Below, piece by piece: positions 26,483 to 39,700 of a stretch of 64,000 bases of DNA (position 1 is the stretch's first letter; each line of letters opens with the position of its first letter). Source of the stretch: Vanilla planifolia. Taxonomy: Eukaryota; Streptophyta; Magnoliopsida; Asparagales; Orchidaceae. Location: positions 15,111,107 to 15,175,106 of the forward strand of contig CM043877.1 of assembly GCA_023846275.1 (NCBI GenBank), read 5' to 3'. Position numbers and translations under genes: made by a program. The notes under the pieces were generated by a model. It saw only the letters and a list, made by a program, of their open reading frames with translations. It ran no database searches and had not been told where the DNA came from.

Positions 26483-27974
26483 TTTTTTTATCATTACTGT
26501 CATGATGGACTTTGATGGTCACTATGTCTTGTTCACCTTTGGTGGTGGTAACTTCTAAAGTTAATTTACTTTTAAAGTCAATATGGTGCAAGTATAGAGG
26601 CTTCTTTGGCTCTAAAATGCTTTCTTTTGAAAGGAAGGTCGATCTGTGAGTTGTTAGATTGGTGGGCTATGAATTCAAGTCTGGTATTTTTGTCTGAGGA
26701 TTTGATATTCGGGTGCTGGGCATGAGCATGTTGGCTTGTAAGCAGGAGCATGTATGTCTTGGATATCTATTGCCCAAGAATTATTGGGGAGCAGTGGGGC
26801 TGGATTCACTCTTTACTTTGTTTAGAGTGATACTTGTCTTCGACTATAAATAGAATTAGATGTGTATATTTGGCATCATGAGTCCAGTTGGAACAGCTAT
26901 GTCTACTGTATAGTTATACGTTATACTGATCAGAATTAAAGGGGAAAGAGTAAATTCGTTATTTGCAAATTATGTTATATAATCTTTGAAGCCCTTTAGA
27001 GTATTTGAGATCTTCTAGAGATGAGATCATAATGTCTTGTGCTTCGACCTTTCAGATTCTAGTTACATTATGATAAGAATAATGTTTCCAGATCGATGGA
27101 TTTGGTAATTAGATTTTTCAGAGAGCATAAAATAGGAGGTTAGATTGAACTTAGTCATTGTTAGGGTATATCTAGTAAATATTATATAACAAATGATTCA
27201 TATATAAGCCTGCAAGTTAAGATAGAAACCAAAGTATATTACAAATGAAAGTCTTACTTTTTGCTTGAAATGCATATCCCATTCTTACACAAAATTACTA
27301 GAAACAATCATCAGATTCTATGTATCAATTTCCATTTAGCTAATAAGATCACGAATATTGAAGTCTGCAAGCTATTCTTCCTGCTTCATTATTTGAAGTA
27401 ATTGTGCACCTTAGATAGTTACTACTTTAATTGTTGCATGACTAAAAATAGTCTTTTAATGTACGAAATTGAAGAATGCAAAAGAAGGAATGGCATTGAC
27501 ATAGGGATATTAAGCTGGAGTAGTGGCTAAACTTTGCAGGATAGCATCTGTTAGTGGAGAGTTTTAGCTACAATAGAAGAAAATCTTAAAAGGGTGTCAT
27601 GTTAGATCAAGTAATTGATGCTCCAATGAAATATAACTACTAAAATTTGCACATGAAAAGAAGAGGCAACAAATGCCAAAATGAATATTAAAAGTATTAT
27701 TAGGAAGGATATTTGCTTACTTAGAGGTTAATGAAAAGTTAGTTTTAAGAGTTTTCATGAAGATGATGGAGTTATGTGTTCAGCCAACTTAGTTTGATTT
27801 AGTTATATCATTGCGTATAACATTTTTAATGTAGTTTGTGATGATGTGATAAATTGAGGTGTTATTGACATAAGAAAGTTCAAAATTTTCTCTTTGTTGA
27901 CATATTTTCTGGTGATTCGGTTTGAATCCCATGAGTTTGGCACATGCATGCTCACTCCTCTCTCTTATCTTGGT

Positions 27975-29060
27975 GTTTAGTGAATAAATTTTCTCTCTTT
28001 AGTGGTGTTTCTAGGTGTTAATTTGTGGAGCTAATCAAGCAAGTGCATATAATCCTGTTCATAGACTTTGGAGAAGATGAAATATCTAGGACTGAGTGAA
28101 ACCCAACCTTTACTTGGGAAAGTAGCTTCCTCAAATCAGCTATAGAAAACTAGCACCCTTGAATCAATTGAAGGAACTTATTAATTGATGTTAGAATATT
28201 TTTTTTTGTATTCTTCCATCAATGATGAATGATTTGGAGTGCTCTTGCCAGCCTTTGATGATCACTTATTTTTGTATTGCTGCACATCCATCTCTTTTCT
28301 TTGCACTACTTGCATAGTTTTTGTTGTCAACACCAAAATTGTGGCTTTAGTTGATCTATGTTGGCCTATTTCTATCTTGATCATAATGGATTGACTCTGT
28401 TCACATTTGTTCTCACAATCACGTAATTTGCATATCGCATTTGCTTCCTTTTTCAACCAATTCCGATCATCCGCTTACCTTAAGTGGCTGACTAGTTCCT
28501 CACCTCTGCTTCCCCATGGGCACCGAGCTCCATCATCGTATGCAATTGTTCAACTTGTTTTTTCCCAATCTTTTTCCGTTCGATGAGTTCTGCAACACAA
28601 GAATGGGTTCTTCTCTACTTGTCCAATGTTGTCATTTTCCTCCCTCAATTGTCACCAATGCCTTGTTCTACATCTATTCCTTCGCCATCAAATATGCCTT
28701 TGCTTGCACTACTTGAGCAAACTAAATTGTTGCTTTCCAGTATAACAAGACAATGGTTGATGCCAATAGATTGTTTCTTCCTTTAAAAAAGGGAAAATGT
28801 TCTTGCTTTTGTCCTTGAGGAAATGAAGATGGGCTAGTGGGTGGTTTGATGTGTGTATCACTTTCTTGCTCTTTTATTGTATCTTGGTGCTTAGTGCAGA
28901 TTTCAAGTGGTGTTAGTGATGTCAATTAGTGGAGAAGCTGGTGGAGTGTAAGCATATTTATAAGCCTTCTTGGAGAGGGTGAAATATCAATTAGAATCTA
29001 GTAACACTCAATTTGCTTAGGAGGGTAGCTCTCTTGAATCAAATGAAGCCTCACTTAGAA
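27975..29060 (+). repeat. Two diverged direct repeats in NF-YA intron 1
   Basis: Copies at about 27,975-28,170 and 28,864-29,060 share an ATCTTGGTG-TTAGTG start, a GTGGTGTT-TAGG/GTGATGTCAATT block, CATA-AT-TATA words, TTGGAGA-G-TGAAATATC and AACCCAA/AACACTCAA. They are strongly diverged and about 890 bases apart, with unrecognised sequence between. They could be remains of a small LTR-type element (fossil) or another repeat family. The class is not established. Confidence 0.4.
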
Positions 29061-30810
29061 ATTTCAAATTGTGGCATCTTTATATAAAGAAATGGGATGG
29101 AATGCTCTTTTATTCTTTGGTTTGCTACCGCATTTAATTTCAAAATTGGGTCTGATTTATAGATATAATGAAGATTCTCTTCAGATAAAAGTCATGCTAG
29201 TTTAGAATAAATGTTTGAAAGCGTTGCATTCATGTTTCGAGGCCATGTTGACCTAATTAAACTTGGTATTGTCTTCATGTTTGGAGCATTTAAAGATCTA
29301 ACTCATATTTAAGGGACTGAGTTCATGTACTTATGTCTGATTCAATGAAGATTAACATCTAATATGTTATATGCAAAAATGTTTGTGAATTTGTAGTATA
29401 CCAGTGGTTCTACTGATGAAATGTTACAAACAGTATTTTGCCTGCCAATCTCTTTTCCTTCTCATTTGTCTTTGTTGCTGTCTAATGATGCTTATTGTCA
29501 ATTTCTTTGCCATAAAAAGCCTTCTACTTGTACCCCAACCATTTCATTCCTCTCTACTATCCTGGTGCTGTTACTTCATTGTCTTTCCCCTTGATAACAA
29601 GCCAGCTATTTATTCCTTGGCACCTATTATTCTCTTTTTATTCTCTAAAATTCTAACCCTTCCATTTCCCTCTTTTGCTGTCCTCTGTCTCCTGGCTAAC
29701 ATGACAGCTGTTTGCTCCCTTGTAACTTCTTTGTTCTTGCTTCCATTCTACCTATGTCCATTTTTCGTTGGCACTTGTGAGTTCTAACTCATCCCATCAT
29801 TGGTATTGTTGTTTTACAACCTTTCATCTTTCTGATACTCATAACATTGTCCTACTCCTTTGGTTCTCCTCAAGTTGGAATTTGTTTCCTTACCATTTTT
29901 CATGTTTGAATATTTTTTGAAGATTATTGAAACCTTTACTGTGATTTTGTAAAGAAGACAGTCTAGACATGCTGTGAGTAGCTTATTGATTTATGCAAGT
30001 ATTTTTCAATCAATCAATGTTCGTATTTCATATACCTAGATTAGCAACTGTGGTTATTGATTTTATGTCCATGCTTTGAGTATGTGTTTTTTGTAGACTT
30101 GTTTAGTACATCGTTATTTGTTTTCCTACTGCCATGTTATAAATAAATGTGTTTCTTTATTTGTTCATGTTTACCATGAATTAAATTATGAATGACATCA
30201 AACGTATTTTCTCTTCCCATCTTCTAAACTCTATATTATTTTCTGTCTAAGATGTATTTCATTAAATTCTTTCTTCATTTTCCCCTTATTCGTTTGTTAT
30301 TTCTGCATCAGTTTGCTACTATTAGAGCATCCTCATGTGCCAAATTGGATCAAGTGTTCAAAAATTGAAGTTATTACTAATATCTGCTTTATAGAGGTTA
30401 AAAATTAATAACCTCAATGGCTTTATATTTTGATCAGACTTTGTGAGTGGTTAAAATGATGTATTTCTTATCTAGATAATATTTTTGACTTTTATCTATT
30501 CTTGGGCATTCATGCGATGAAAGATTTATATATCAATAATTGGCAAACTTTTTTGTGAAATGTATGACTTAGCTATAAATAAGATAGTGAAGGTTGCAAT
30601 TTCATAATCTTGGCATATATATTGTGAACCTTATTCAATGTTTTGTCTCATTCTTTAAGTCAATCCTTCTTTCAATCGTGGTTTCTCATGTTTTCATTTT
30701 TTCTGTATATCTTCACTCCCTGCAGTCTACTAACAGCTATTGTCTTCCTCCATTTACAAAGGTTAAGGTCTGTACCTTGTGAGACTTCTGGACCATCTGA
30801 AATACAAAGT

Positions 30811-33800
30811 ATGAGCAATAAGGACTCACACCTAGATTTTGTCCAGTCCACATGCACTTATCCAACTAATAACATTCCATGGTGGAATCCTGGTGGTCCA
30901 CATATTATGTTTTACCCTTCTACTGGTAATATGTGTACCAATGTGAGCCCTGTTACTTCTAAGTCTAGCAAACTAGTTGAACATCAGATTCTGGAGTGTG
31001 AATCATCGTCGGTACAGTCCTCTGGAGATTCTCATCATACGGTGTCCGAAAAGAGTGAAGATCACTGCAGTGGACATGGCTTCTCTGCACAGTCGGGTGC
31101 AGTTAGTGAGAAAGCAAATGGAAAAGGTAACTCGTCATTTTTCAAAGGCTTATTTCTGTGAGAGATAATCTCTATGCTAGCTGAGCCTTGTTTTCTTTTT
31201 CCAAAAGTTTTTGATAACTTGGTGTAGCTTTAACTTGTGTCATTTTATTTTGGTGAACAAACTATCTTCTTGATGCTGTATACATTTTTTTAATCTCCTT
31301 TTGCTTTTTTATTCTTCTTTTAGGATTAGAGTTATGTAGGAATGTTGCTTCAGGTTTGCTGAAGGCTTCTCGAAGCATATCCATGTGCATAATCAGGACA
31401 CAAATTAATATTAGCTTTGTGAATATCTTGAGTTATTTGTTGTATGTTACTTCTATCCTATCATACTTATTTCCTTTATTTTGTTTCACACCTTTGCTAT
31501 GTGTTAACCATCTTGAAAAAAATATTCTGTAGTGTTTGTGCCTTATCACATGTGTCTTTTGTAGCGTTCAGTCATTGCCAAAGTTGTAGCTTAAATTACA
31601 TGAAAAGTATTGAAACGTCCTCGAGCCTTGCCTCTTTCTGCCTTTACAAGCATGAGTAGTTTCAAGTTACTTTGTTTCAGCAGAAAAATGGAGATTGCTC
31701 TATTATGCAAACTCCTGCATATTGCTCGAAGCATCTGTGCTACTAACTTCTGTGCAAAGCATTGTCGTGTAAATCTTGCTTGACATGAAGCGCAAACAGG
31801 GTGACATGAAAATGATCATGTAGACTACAAACTTGCATTTCTTTTATCAAATTCCACTGTGACATTAGATATCTCGAATCATGAAGAGGAGCCTGCATGT
31901 GTTGGCATTGGTTATGATGTTCCTTGTATAAAAATCCTGGGAAAGATTGTTTGTTTTACAACCTGTAGTTAGCACTTCTATTTAAGCTAAATCCGTTCGG
32001 GCTGTTTTCGTTCATCCTTGCTCTAATGTTTATTTTGTATTTGTACAATAATCATTAGCAAATTGAACAAATAATGCTATCATAGACAATGAAATGTGAG
32101 AATGGGCATTTTCAATGCTTTATAAATGCTTGTCATGGCCCAACTTGTTTTCATCTCTTTCTATTTTGAATAACCTGCACTAATTGTTGGGGGCAAGAAG
32201 AATGTGTATTTTTTGTGTTCTTCTAAGCCCTAGTTCTTGAAACGTTTTTAATTGTTCTAACATGGTTTTGACTGGTTTAATTTGTGCTTCAGGTGATGAG
32301 CAGATGGATGAGAGACCCAATGGTGGTAATGATGCAAAACAAGCTTTCTCTATGGGAAGCGCTCAAGTTTTTTTTGCACCACCAAAGCTGGAGTATGGCC
32401 AATCTCCTGTGAGTTTTAAAGCCTTATCCTTTTAACTTTTCACTGTTAAATATTTGTAATGTCTTGTACATTAATGGAGTTTATAAGGAATGGCTTAAGG
32501 TTCTGTTTGCATTTAGCTTAAAGGTTTTAAAAATCTTTTCTTGAGACCTTATGTTTAAATTCATAAATTGTTATCAAATAGAATGATAACTTCAAGACAT
32601 GTTTCCAATGATTTTCTCTCTCTTGCAGGCTTTTGTGCCGTATGCTTTTCCGGACGCGCACTATGTAGGACTCATGCCTGCTTATGGCTCGCATGCTGTG
32701 GTAAGTTATATTTTTTATGTTGCGATCGAGAAGTTCATCGTGTTGCTATTTAATGTCTTCCACATCTCATCATGGTTGTGCATGTGAATCCTTTGAGACA
32801 AAATCATTTAAAACCTTTAAGCTAAGCTTTTTCTTTTAAATTACAGCAAAAAATGTGGTAGCTAACCAGATTCTTAGAAAGTTGATGAATATGCTAACTT
32901 GAAATTTGACTTCTGATTCACATGAATTGAACTAGCTGAATCAAGCTTGCGATTTTTTTAGCATATCTGTTGCAAGGAAAAAAAACCATGTAGAAAAGTA
33001 TATTTTTTAGCATAATTTGTCCGTTTATAAGCTTGTACATGGGTCATCTAGACTCATTTATGTTCTTGATCAATGTGATCTTTGTTAAAATTAGGGATGA
33101 GCTAATACCGTAAGAGAAAGATAGATTATGTATTTATATAATAATAAGAAACCAATTATTTAACAAGACTGTGAATTCTTTTAAACAAGTAAAATAAATC
33201 ACTACACCAACATATAACCAAGTGGAACAAAGGCAATAACAAATAAGAAAGAAGTGCTCACAAGCTTTTTTTAGATAGTTCAATGTGACCTACACTTATA
33301 TCCATTCCCAATCAACTTGATTGAGCTTTTACTAATCATTCCTTTTTATCACAATAGATAGGGGTAAACCAAATGTAATAGTGATGCTTATTGGAGACAC
33401 CAATATAATACAATAGTTTTAGCTAAAGCAAATGAATGCAACTCTTATAAATCAATGCACATAAAAGAGTATATCTTTAATCAATTAAAAAACTAATGGG
33501 GTACCAAATTAAATAAGAATATGATATTACCAATATACTCTGAAAGAGTGCGAGATGTATCAAAAGGATAGCAAATGCTTCAACTAGAATGAAGAGGGTT
33601 CACATTTTTCCTTTATTCCAAACTTTTGATTTTGTAATTTATGATATTAGCCTATTCTCTTTGAAATCAATATCTATTTATTCTAATTTAATGTCATGAC
33701 TGGTTATGGACCTTCCAACGACTAGATGATTAAAATGGTAGTTATGCTCTCGAGATTCAATTCGTATTAGTATGTTAGTTATATCGTATCAGGACAACGA

Positions 33801-36282
33801 AAAAGTAACTAGGATCGTCCTGATGATCCAAAGATACGACTAACACTATTTGTCCCAAGACGATTAATTTTACAAGCCCAAGAGGGGTCATCGTACTGTA
33901 TGACACCAATTCATATTGCAATACTTAATTTTTTTTATATATTGTATCAAACGATCATAAGGTTTGTACTAGTACAATGTAATTCATATTTATAGTTTAC
34001 AAAATAGTTTGTCTAATAAAATGTTACTACTATAGGATATATTTTTTCCACCAAGTTTCAAGCTCTAAAAAAAAATGTTGTACAATGTGATCATATAAAA
34101 ACAAAAAAGTGTACGATCATGCGATAACTAAGACTTCAATTGATGATTCTATTCATCAGTAGAACTATCATAGCTATATGATGGTATTGTCACCATTTTT
34201 ATTCTAAGTCTTTTGTGCTTAACAGTGAAGGACAATGACTTGTACCAGATTGATGCATGGATCGTTCTCGTACATTATTGAACATCTATTATATCAATTA
34301 ATGTACTTATATAAAGGATTATCGTACTATTACGATAACATTATGTTAGATTTATCCAAAGTTTTGTGTAAAAGTGAATCGTATAGATGCGATAGCTAGA
34401 TCATCATTGTACCATGAACTTGGATATTTAGATTAATAAAATGATCATCATACTCATATGATGTAGATATTGTATTCGTATGACACAATAAACACAAATT
34501 TATCTTAAGTCATTTCGGTTATCTGACTTTTGAAGAGAGTTGTACGAATATGATATTTTGTCATAATATAACAAATAAGAACATTCTAAAGCAAAACCCA
34601 AGTGATCGTATAAGAATTATAAAGTAATGTGTTTAAGTCCTATCAGCACGATATGAATTGTACATGTCCAATCTCAACTTACATATAATAGACCTTGAAA
34701 GGAAATAAGTTATGTACTCGTATAACAAAAGCTTCATACTTATATGATGCTGGTGAAAACTTGACTTCCTGAGAATGGACAATACATGCATAAGGCTAAT
34801 ACAATTCACTATGTGCTTCTAATCCTTTGTCAAAATTGTGGTTGACTTAGTACGATAAAACCATTATGCTTATGCAATATCATGGCAACATCAAACTTCA
34901 GGTTTAATATTAAGTCAAAATGTATATCATATAAATATGATCTATGTATAATAATTAGGTTATAAAAATTATTGTTTGTTTTAAGTCTAATTTTATTATC
35001 TTAAAGAATAGATTGACTCTAAAGTAGTAAGTAATGATACTATCATTAAATTAATGTAGGTCTAGAGAAATTTATGATCTACAAAGTATGTTTTAACAAT
35101 GCATACATAAAATGAGTTCATTATTCCTAAATATCACATTTGCAAAAGATAAAGTTTTACATTCTAACTTGGGTAATGTATGTTGATGTAAAGCTTCATG
35201 TGGATTAGTTATGTCACAGAGAGTTTATTTTCACAGTTCCATGATTTAGCTACATTCATAATTTAAATTTATATGTTCACAAATATTCCAAGTATTCATT
35301 AGTTAATGACTTAATTTTATGATTATCATCCATATTGATACAACAATCTTTACCATATAAACTTATTCATTTATAAAATTACCTCGATCTAAAACAGACC
35401 TAATGATTTTACAACCATGCGCGGTTGTTACTTATGTTTGGTTGTAAAAGGTTATTAAATAAACTTGTTTATTTGCTCAAAAAATGTCTTCAATGATAAA
35501 TTATGGAGAGCCAAAGGGTGTAAACTTATTTTGAGCAAATGATTAAAGACGCTTTGATCAGTTCCATTCTCTTGTTTCATAACTTCTGAGTTAAAAGTAA
35601 AAAATACATACTAGGTTACTTGACAAATAAATGTGAATAGATGTTAATTGAATCACAAGTATATACCATAAGTCTCAATGGATGGTTCCTTTAGCTTGGG
35701 GTCAAGACCATTGTGTTTATGTTATTGTTTTTATGCACCTTTGATTGCCTTCTCTCTTCAGCTATGCTGTTCTTACTAAGCATTTTTCAATGTTGAAGAT
35801 TCATCCTCAAATGAGTGGCATTCTCCCCGGCTCTCGCCTCGCATTGCCCCTTCAACCTACCGGAGAGGAGCCTATATATGTTAATGCCAAGCAATATCGT
35901 GCGATACTCCGGAGGAGAGAACATCGAGCAAAGATGGAGTCTCAGAACAAAATCATGAAAACCCGCAAGGTATGCTCACATGAAAACTCTCCTTTATGAT
36001 CCAACATTCGCCATGACTCAATCAACATCGAATGTCCTTCAGCCATACCTTCACGAGTCTCGACATAGGCACGCGATGAAGAGGGCTCGAGGGACCGGTG
36101 GAAGATTCCTAAACACCAAGAAGCTTGAGGTGCAGGCCCATGGATCCGAAGACGTGCAACCGGATAGAGGGGAGGGTCTACCAGAGCGGCAGCTTGTGCT
36201 CCAGCCGACGATGGTCGTTCACGATGCTCGTGATAGCTTGTTCGGCAATGGCCCTAAACTTCGGATGCAGGTCACGAGATAG
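30811..36282 (+). CDS. NF-YA: NF-YA subunit of the CCAAT-binding NF-Y complex (304 aa, 5 coding exons)
   Basis: Coding exons with GT-AG junctions and consistent phases: 30811-31126, 32293-32408, 32629-32700, 35799-35969 and 36043-36282 (TAG). The N-terminus has the NF-YA-like NNIPWWNPGG motif, then a Ser/Gln-rich stretch (SSSVQSSGDSHHTVSEKSED) and a Phe/Tyr/Pro-rich linker ending in YGSHAVIHPQM. The conserved core spans about residues 191-252. EEPIYVNAKQYRAILRRREH is the helix that binds the NF-YB/NF-YC dimer. PYLHESRHRHAMKRARGTGG then RFLNTKK is the CCAAT-reading helix and loop. All hallmark residues are present. The ATG at 30,811 follows a short leader in the same exon (acceptor at 30,725 or 30,761). 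Exon 5 must start at 35,799: an upstream AG at 35,760 would break the phase. The protein acts in the nucleus as the sequence-specific subunit. Family members respond to nutrient and water stress through miR169. Confidence 0.95.
33060..35000. mobile_element. LTR-like repeat sequence in NF-YA intron 4
   Basis: The 3.1-kb intron 32,701-35,798 contains a long block, about 33.7-34.9 kb, rich in CGTA, ACGATC and GTATGA words. It shares AGGGGTCATCGTA with the LTR-like block near 22.37 kb. No coding domains are visible, so it is probably an old LTR fragment or a non-autonomous relative. Boundaries and family are uncertain. Confidence 0.3.
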
Positions 36283-36743
36283 GAAGAAGGAGATGCTCAG
36301 TTTGGGAGTCTCCTGGCAATTCATCCTTGGCTTTAGTTTTTTGTCTCAATGAGGCTTTGTTTTGTAGCTGATGTGGGAGAATCTGTATAGAAAACTGCAG
36401 GAAATGAAAACTGGAAGGTTGCCAAGTAAAGATTGTTCACTTGTATGAATGTTTAGTACTTTATAGCTTGGGTTTTGCCTATTTATTTGTTGCCTTTCCT
36501 TTCAGTTTAAGAAAAAAACTGGGTTTTTGGGCTTCATTCTTTTATCAAAGAACTTGTATAATGCAAAACAATTTAAGCTTCAAGTGCCAAAGCAAAGTTC
36601 AAAGGACATGAACAAAGCTCAATCTTTACAACATGAGCTAATTATCTAATCAAATAACATGCAGTATCGTCTAAGTTGAAGGTCTTCGTTTTTCTTTCTT
36701 CATACCAACAAAACAAAGAGATGGCATTCTTTCAACTGTAAAT
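36283..36743. other. Tail-to-tail spacer: NF-YA and RMC1 3' UTRs
   Basis: Only 461 bases separate the NF-YA stop (plus strand) from the RMC1 stop (minus strand). The NF-YA 3' UTR probably runs to around 36.5 kb. The RMC1 3' UTR occupies the opposite side and may overlap it. No canonical AATAAA is obvious on either strand, which is normal for plant poly(A) signals. No other gene fits here. Confidence 0.6.
36313..36333 (+). promoter_or_regulatory. miR169-type target site in the NF-YA 3' UTR
   Basis: Thirty bases after the NF-YA stop codon lies a 21-base segment, CTGGCAATTCATCCTTGGCT plus T. It is nearly complementary to the plant miR169 family (CAGCCAAGGATGACTTGCC core), with an uninterrupted match over the TCATCCTTGGCT block that pairs with the miRNA 5' region and cleavage zone. 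Conserved miR169 sites at this position are a hallmark of most plant NF-YA mRNAs. They lead to transcript cleavage, with relief under drought or nitrogen limitation in studied species. Confidence 0.9.
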
Positions 36744-39700
36744 TTAGCTCAGCTCTGCTAAAACTTGATGATATCTTTCTTTCTCAGCTGTACTTTTAAA
36801 ACCTGGAGTGAAATCAGAGAAGAACCTCAGAACAGCTGCAAGTTGTTGGGAGTCGTCGGTAGAAAGAGCTGCTTCCAGAAATAGGGATGGCCTAACAGTA
36901 ATAACCTGCATGCATTGCAGCAACATCAAGAGTTACAGAAACAAAGGAGAACAACAACTATTAAGCTGACACAATTGAAATACTAAGTTGATTAATGAAC
37001 ACAGAATGATCTTTTGTAGTTTTAAAACAAAATAATAAATGATTGTTACCCAATGTGTTTTTTTGAGTAAAAGCATAGTTTCCAAGCACAACAAACCAAA
37101 CAATAGCAGCGATCGAAAACTACTTCTTACCCAAAAACCAAGCCTGCATCTTTCAGTTTTTCAAGCTGAGGTCAAATTGGACTGAGCTTTGATGAAATTA
37201 GTATGGTACAGCCTACGTATAAAATTCCTAGCTTGGCTTTTCGGACAAGTTCCCATCACACACCATCAAAGTCGTATTCTTGTTCGAGAGACATGTATGT
37301 TTTAGTTAGCATGGTAAAGAATAGTAGGTGTGAGTTTTTATTGGGGGGTCCCCTTTGGAGAAGTTAGAATTACTTCAGACCTATTCATTTCCCATCTAGA
37401 ATTGCTTCCATTCCTAAGGCAGTTCATTTTGGAAAGCTTGAATAGTCTTTTATGGTGCCTGATCCACATTCATAGAGCATAAGGACTAAAGATGATTGTT
37501 AGGACAAAGTCGAGGAAGAATTTTATCTTTTTTTAGGTTCAATTGGATGTTGGTCAAGCCCAACTGCTATCATATAAGCCTACACTCCATAAGCAAGTAT
37601 GCATTTAGAGAGAAAATAAGAACATCACAAAGACAAAAACATTTAATTGAATTGGCTTAGATATGGTTCAATTTGACATCACTGAGCTAGAGCCAAGAGC
37701 GATCTCAAATGCGATGCGGATTACCTCTAAATCACTAGTTAAACCAAAAGAAACCCAAAACTTAGAAGAGATGAAGGGATGATGATAAACAATCTTCAAC
37801 AAGATCTAATATATATTTCTATCCAAATTGACACTTGTGTTAAACTCATTTGCACCCAAATAAATAAACTAGACACAGCCTATGAATATTTCTCCCAATA
37901 GTTTAATGAAACAAGAAAGCTGCCTTCTAAATGAAACAAGAAGCAACATATTCCATAGAATGTTGAATTGTCGTAATATAGAAAGAGAGGTAAGGAGTTT
38001 ACCTTATGTCTTCTGGCATAACGTAGAGCTTCAAGATAGTGACCATCTTGTAAAAGAAGATCAACATAATCATGATGTAGAGAAAGATGTCTAAGCATAT
38101 CCAAACCCAATTTACGAGTCTGTAAATTTTGATGTCCTGATTCACAAAGTTGCAAAGCTACTTCTTTGGAAGGCTCCAATATCTTTTAGGCATACAAACA
38201 CAGAAAACAAAAATTAAAATAATATTTATTCATTATCTGGTACACAAAAGTACATGTTAATTAAATTTTAAGCTTTAATAAATGAATATATTATGCTTGA
38301 CATGTAGCAGCATCACAAAGCAAGAAACGAAAAATTAATAGTGTTTTAATGGCTAAAACAGGCCATGACGTCATGAGCTACAGCCATAGTAAGGTCAGAG
38401 CTGCAATGTAATATTCTAAATATCCTAACATGACTTGTTTTTAAGCTCATAGCAATAGTAATGGCTTTAAAAAGGCTCCCAAGGCTTGAAAGTTAACATT
38501 CTTGGTTAAACTCCAAGTCATAGTATCAACTTTCAGACAAAAGTAAATATAAGCAAAGAAAAAAAGAGAGAAGACAAGACAAGACAAGACAAGACAAGAA
38601 AACTGACAATCTAACTATTTGTTCTGAGTACAAAGGACCACAGTAACTTTACAAGAGATCATGCACCTTTGTGAGACAAGAAACAAGTAGTATAACACCA
38701 TGGAGATGGATTGAATGAAGTAAAGAGGTTGGCCTGAAGGGTGTTGAGTTGTTCAACGGTGTTAAGAGTGTTGAGGATGCAATTCCTAGAACGAGTATGG
38801 GAAAATCTCTTGTACTTAAGTGTCTGAAACAGTTCCTTCTCTTCCAAATTGAAGTGCCAAGCACCGGTCCATGTTTGCTTTAGAGTGCCCTCTCCTTCAA
38901 CTGAGGTAGTTATGCATCCATGAGGAAGCCCTCTCAACAAAAGATTTGAAGCGGAGTGACCTGCTTTCCTGGTATCACTATGTTAACCCCATATGCTCAA
39001 GTTAGTTCAGCTTTAATTTTGATGGTTATAACTGATGATTTTTTAATCCATGTATACAAGGTTACATTATATAAGATATCATTGGAATAAGCATGGAATG
39101 GAATTACTAGATTGTGTTGGATCACTTGAACATCTTATTGGCATTGGAAGGAAGAGAATAAGATCAAATCAGGTTGTTAATGTTTCAGATTTTTGCAATG
39201 ATTGACCTAATAAATCCTAGCTCATTACATTACATTTCATTGCATTTTTGAAAATTAAAAAAAAAAATCATCTTTGCATATATTAACAATTAAAGTTTTG
39301 AAACTTACATCTCATTAAAAGGTTTAAAGCTTTACACATCTTACCTAATTAAAATTATCAAGAAATAAATACACTAATAAATAGAAGGATCTTTGTTGAA
39401 TGGATCAAGAGACCATCCAATTAGGAGTACAATGAGCGTCAGGCCCTTCAAAAGTAAAGCTTTGTTATTTAATTTTCATCCAATGATTGGCTCAATGATA
39501 ATTGTATCATCTAATTATTTAATTTGATAAATAGCCTGATTGGATAACCAAAACATGATTTCTATCAGATGACCATTGAATCGTCTGATAGATGTCTGAT
39601 GATGAGTTTGATAATGAGTTCGGTATTGGTTAGATTATTTGATAAAGTTTAAGCTAAAAATAGATTTTATCAAAAGACTATTACACCGTTTGATAGATAT

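Noticed and set aside
26190-29787. Frames of 64-127 codons between the NF-YA leader and first coding exon
   Set aside because: They are hydrophobic or low-complexity and unrelated to any family. They fall within the inferred NF-YA intron 1.
35761-35798. Earlier acceptor for NF-YA coding exon 4, giving a 38-base longer exon
   Set aside because: Joining from the phase-0 donor at 32,700 would leave the reading frame and meet a stop at once. The AAG acceptor at 35,796-35,798 restores the conserved IHPQM segment.
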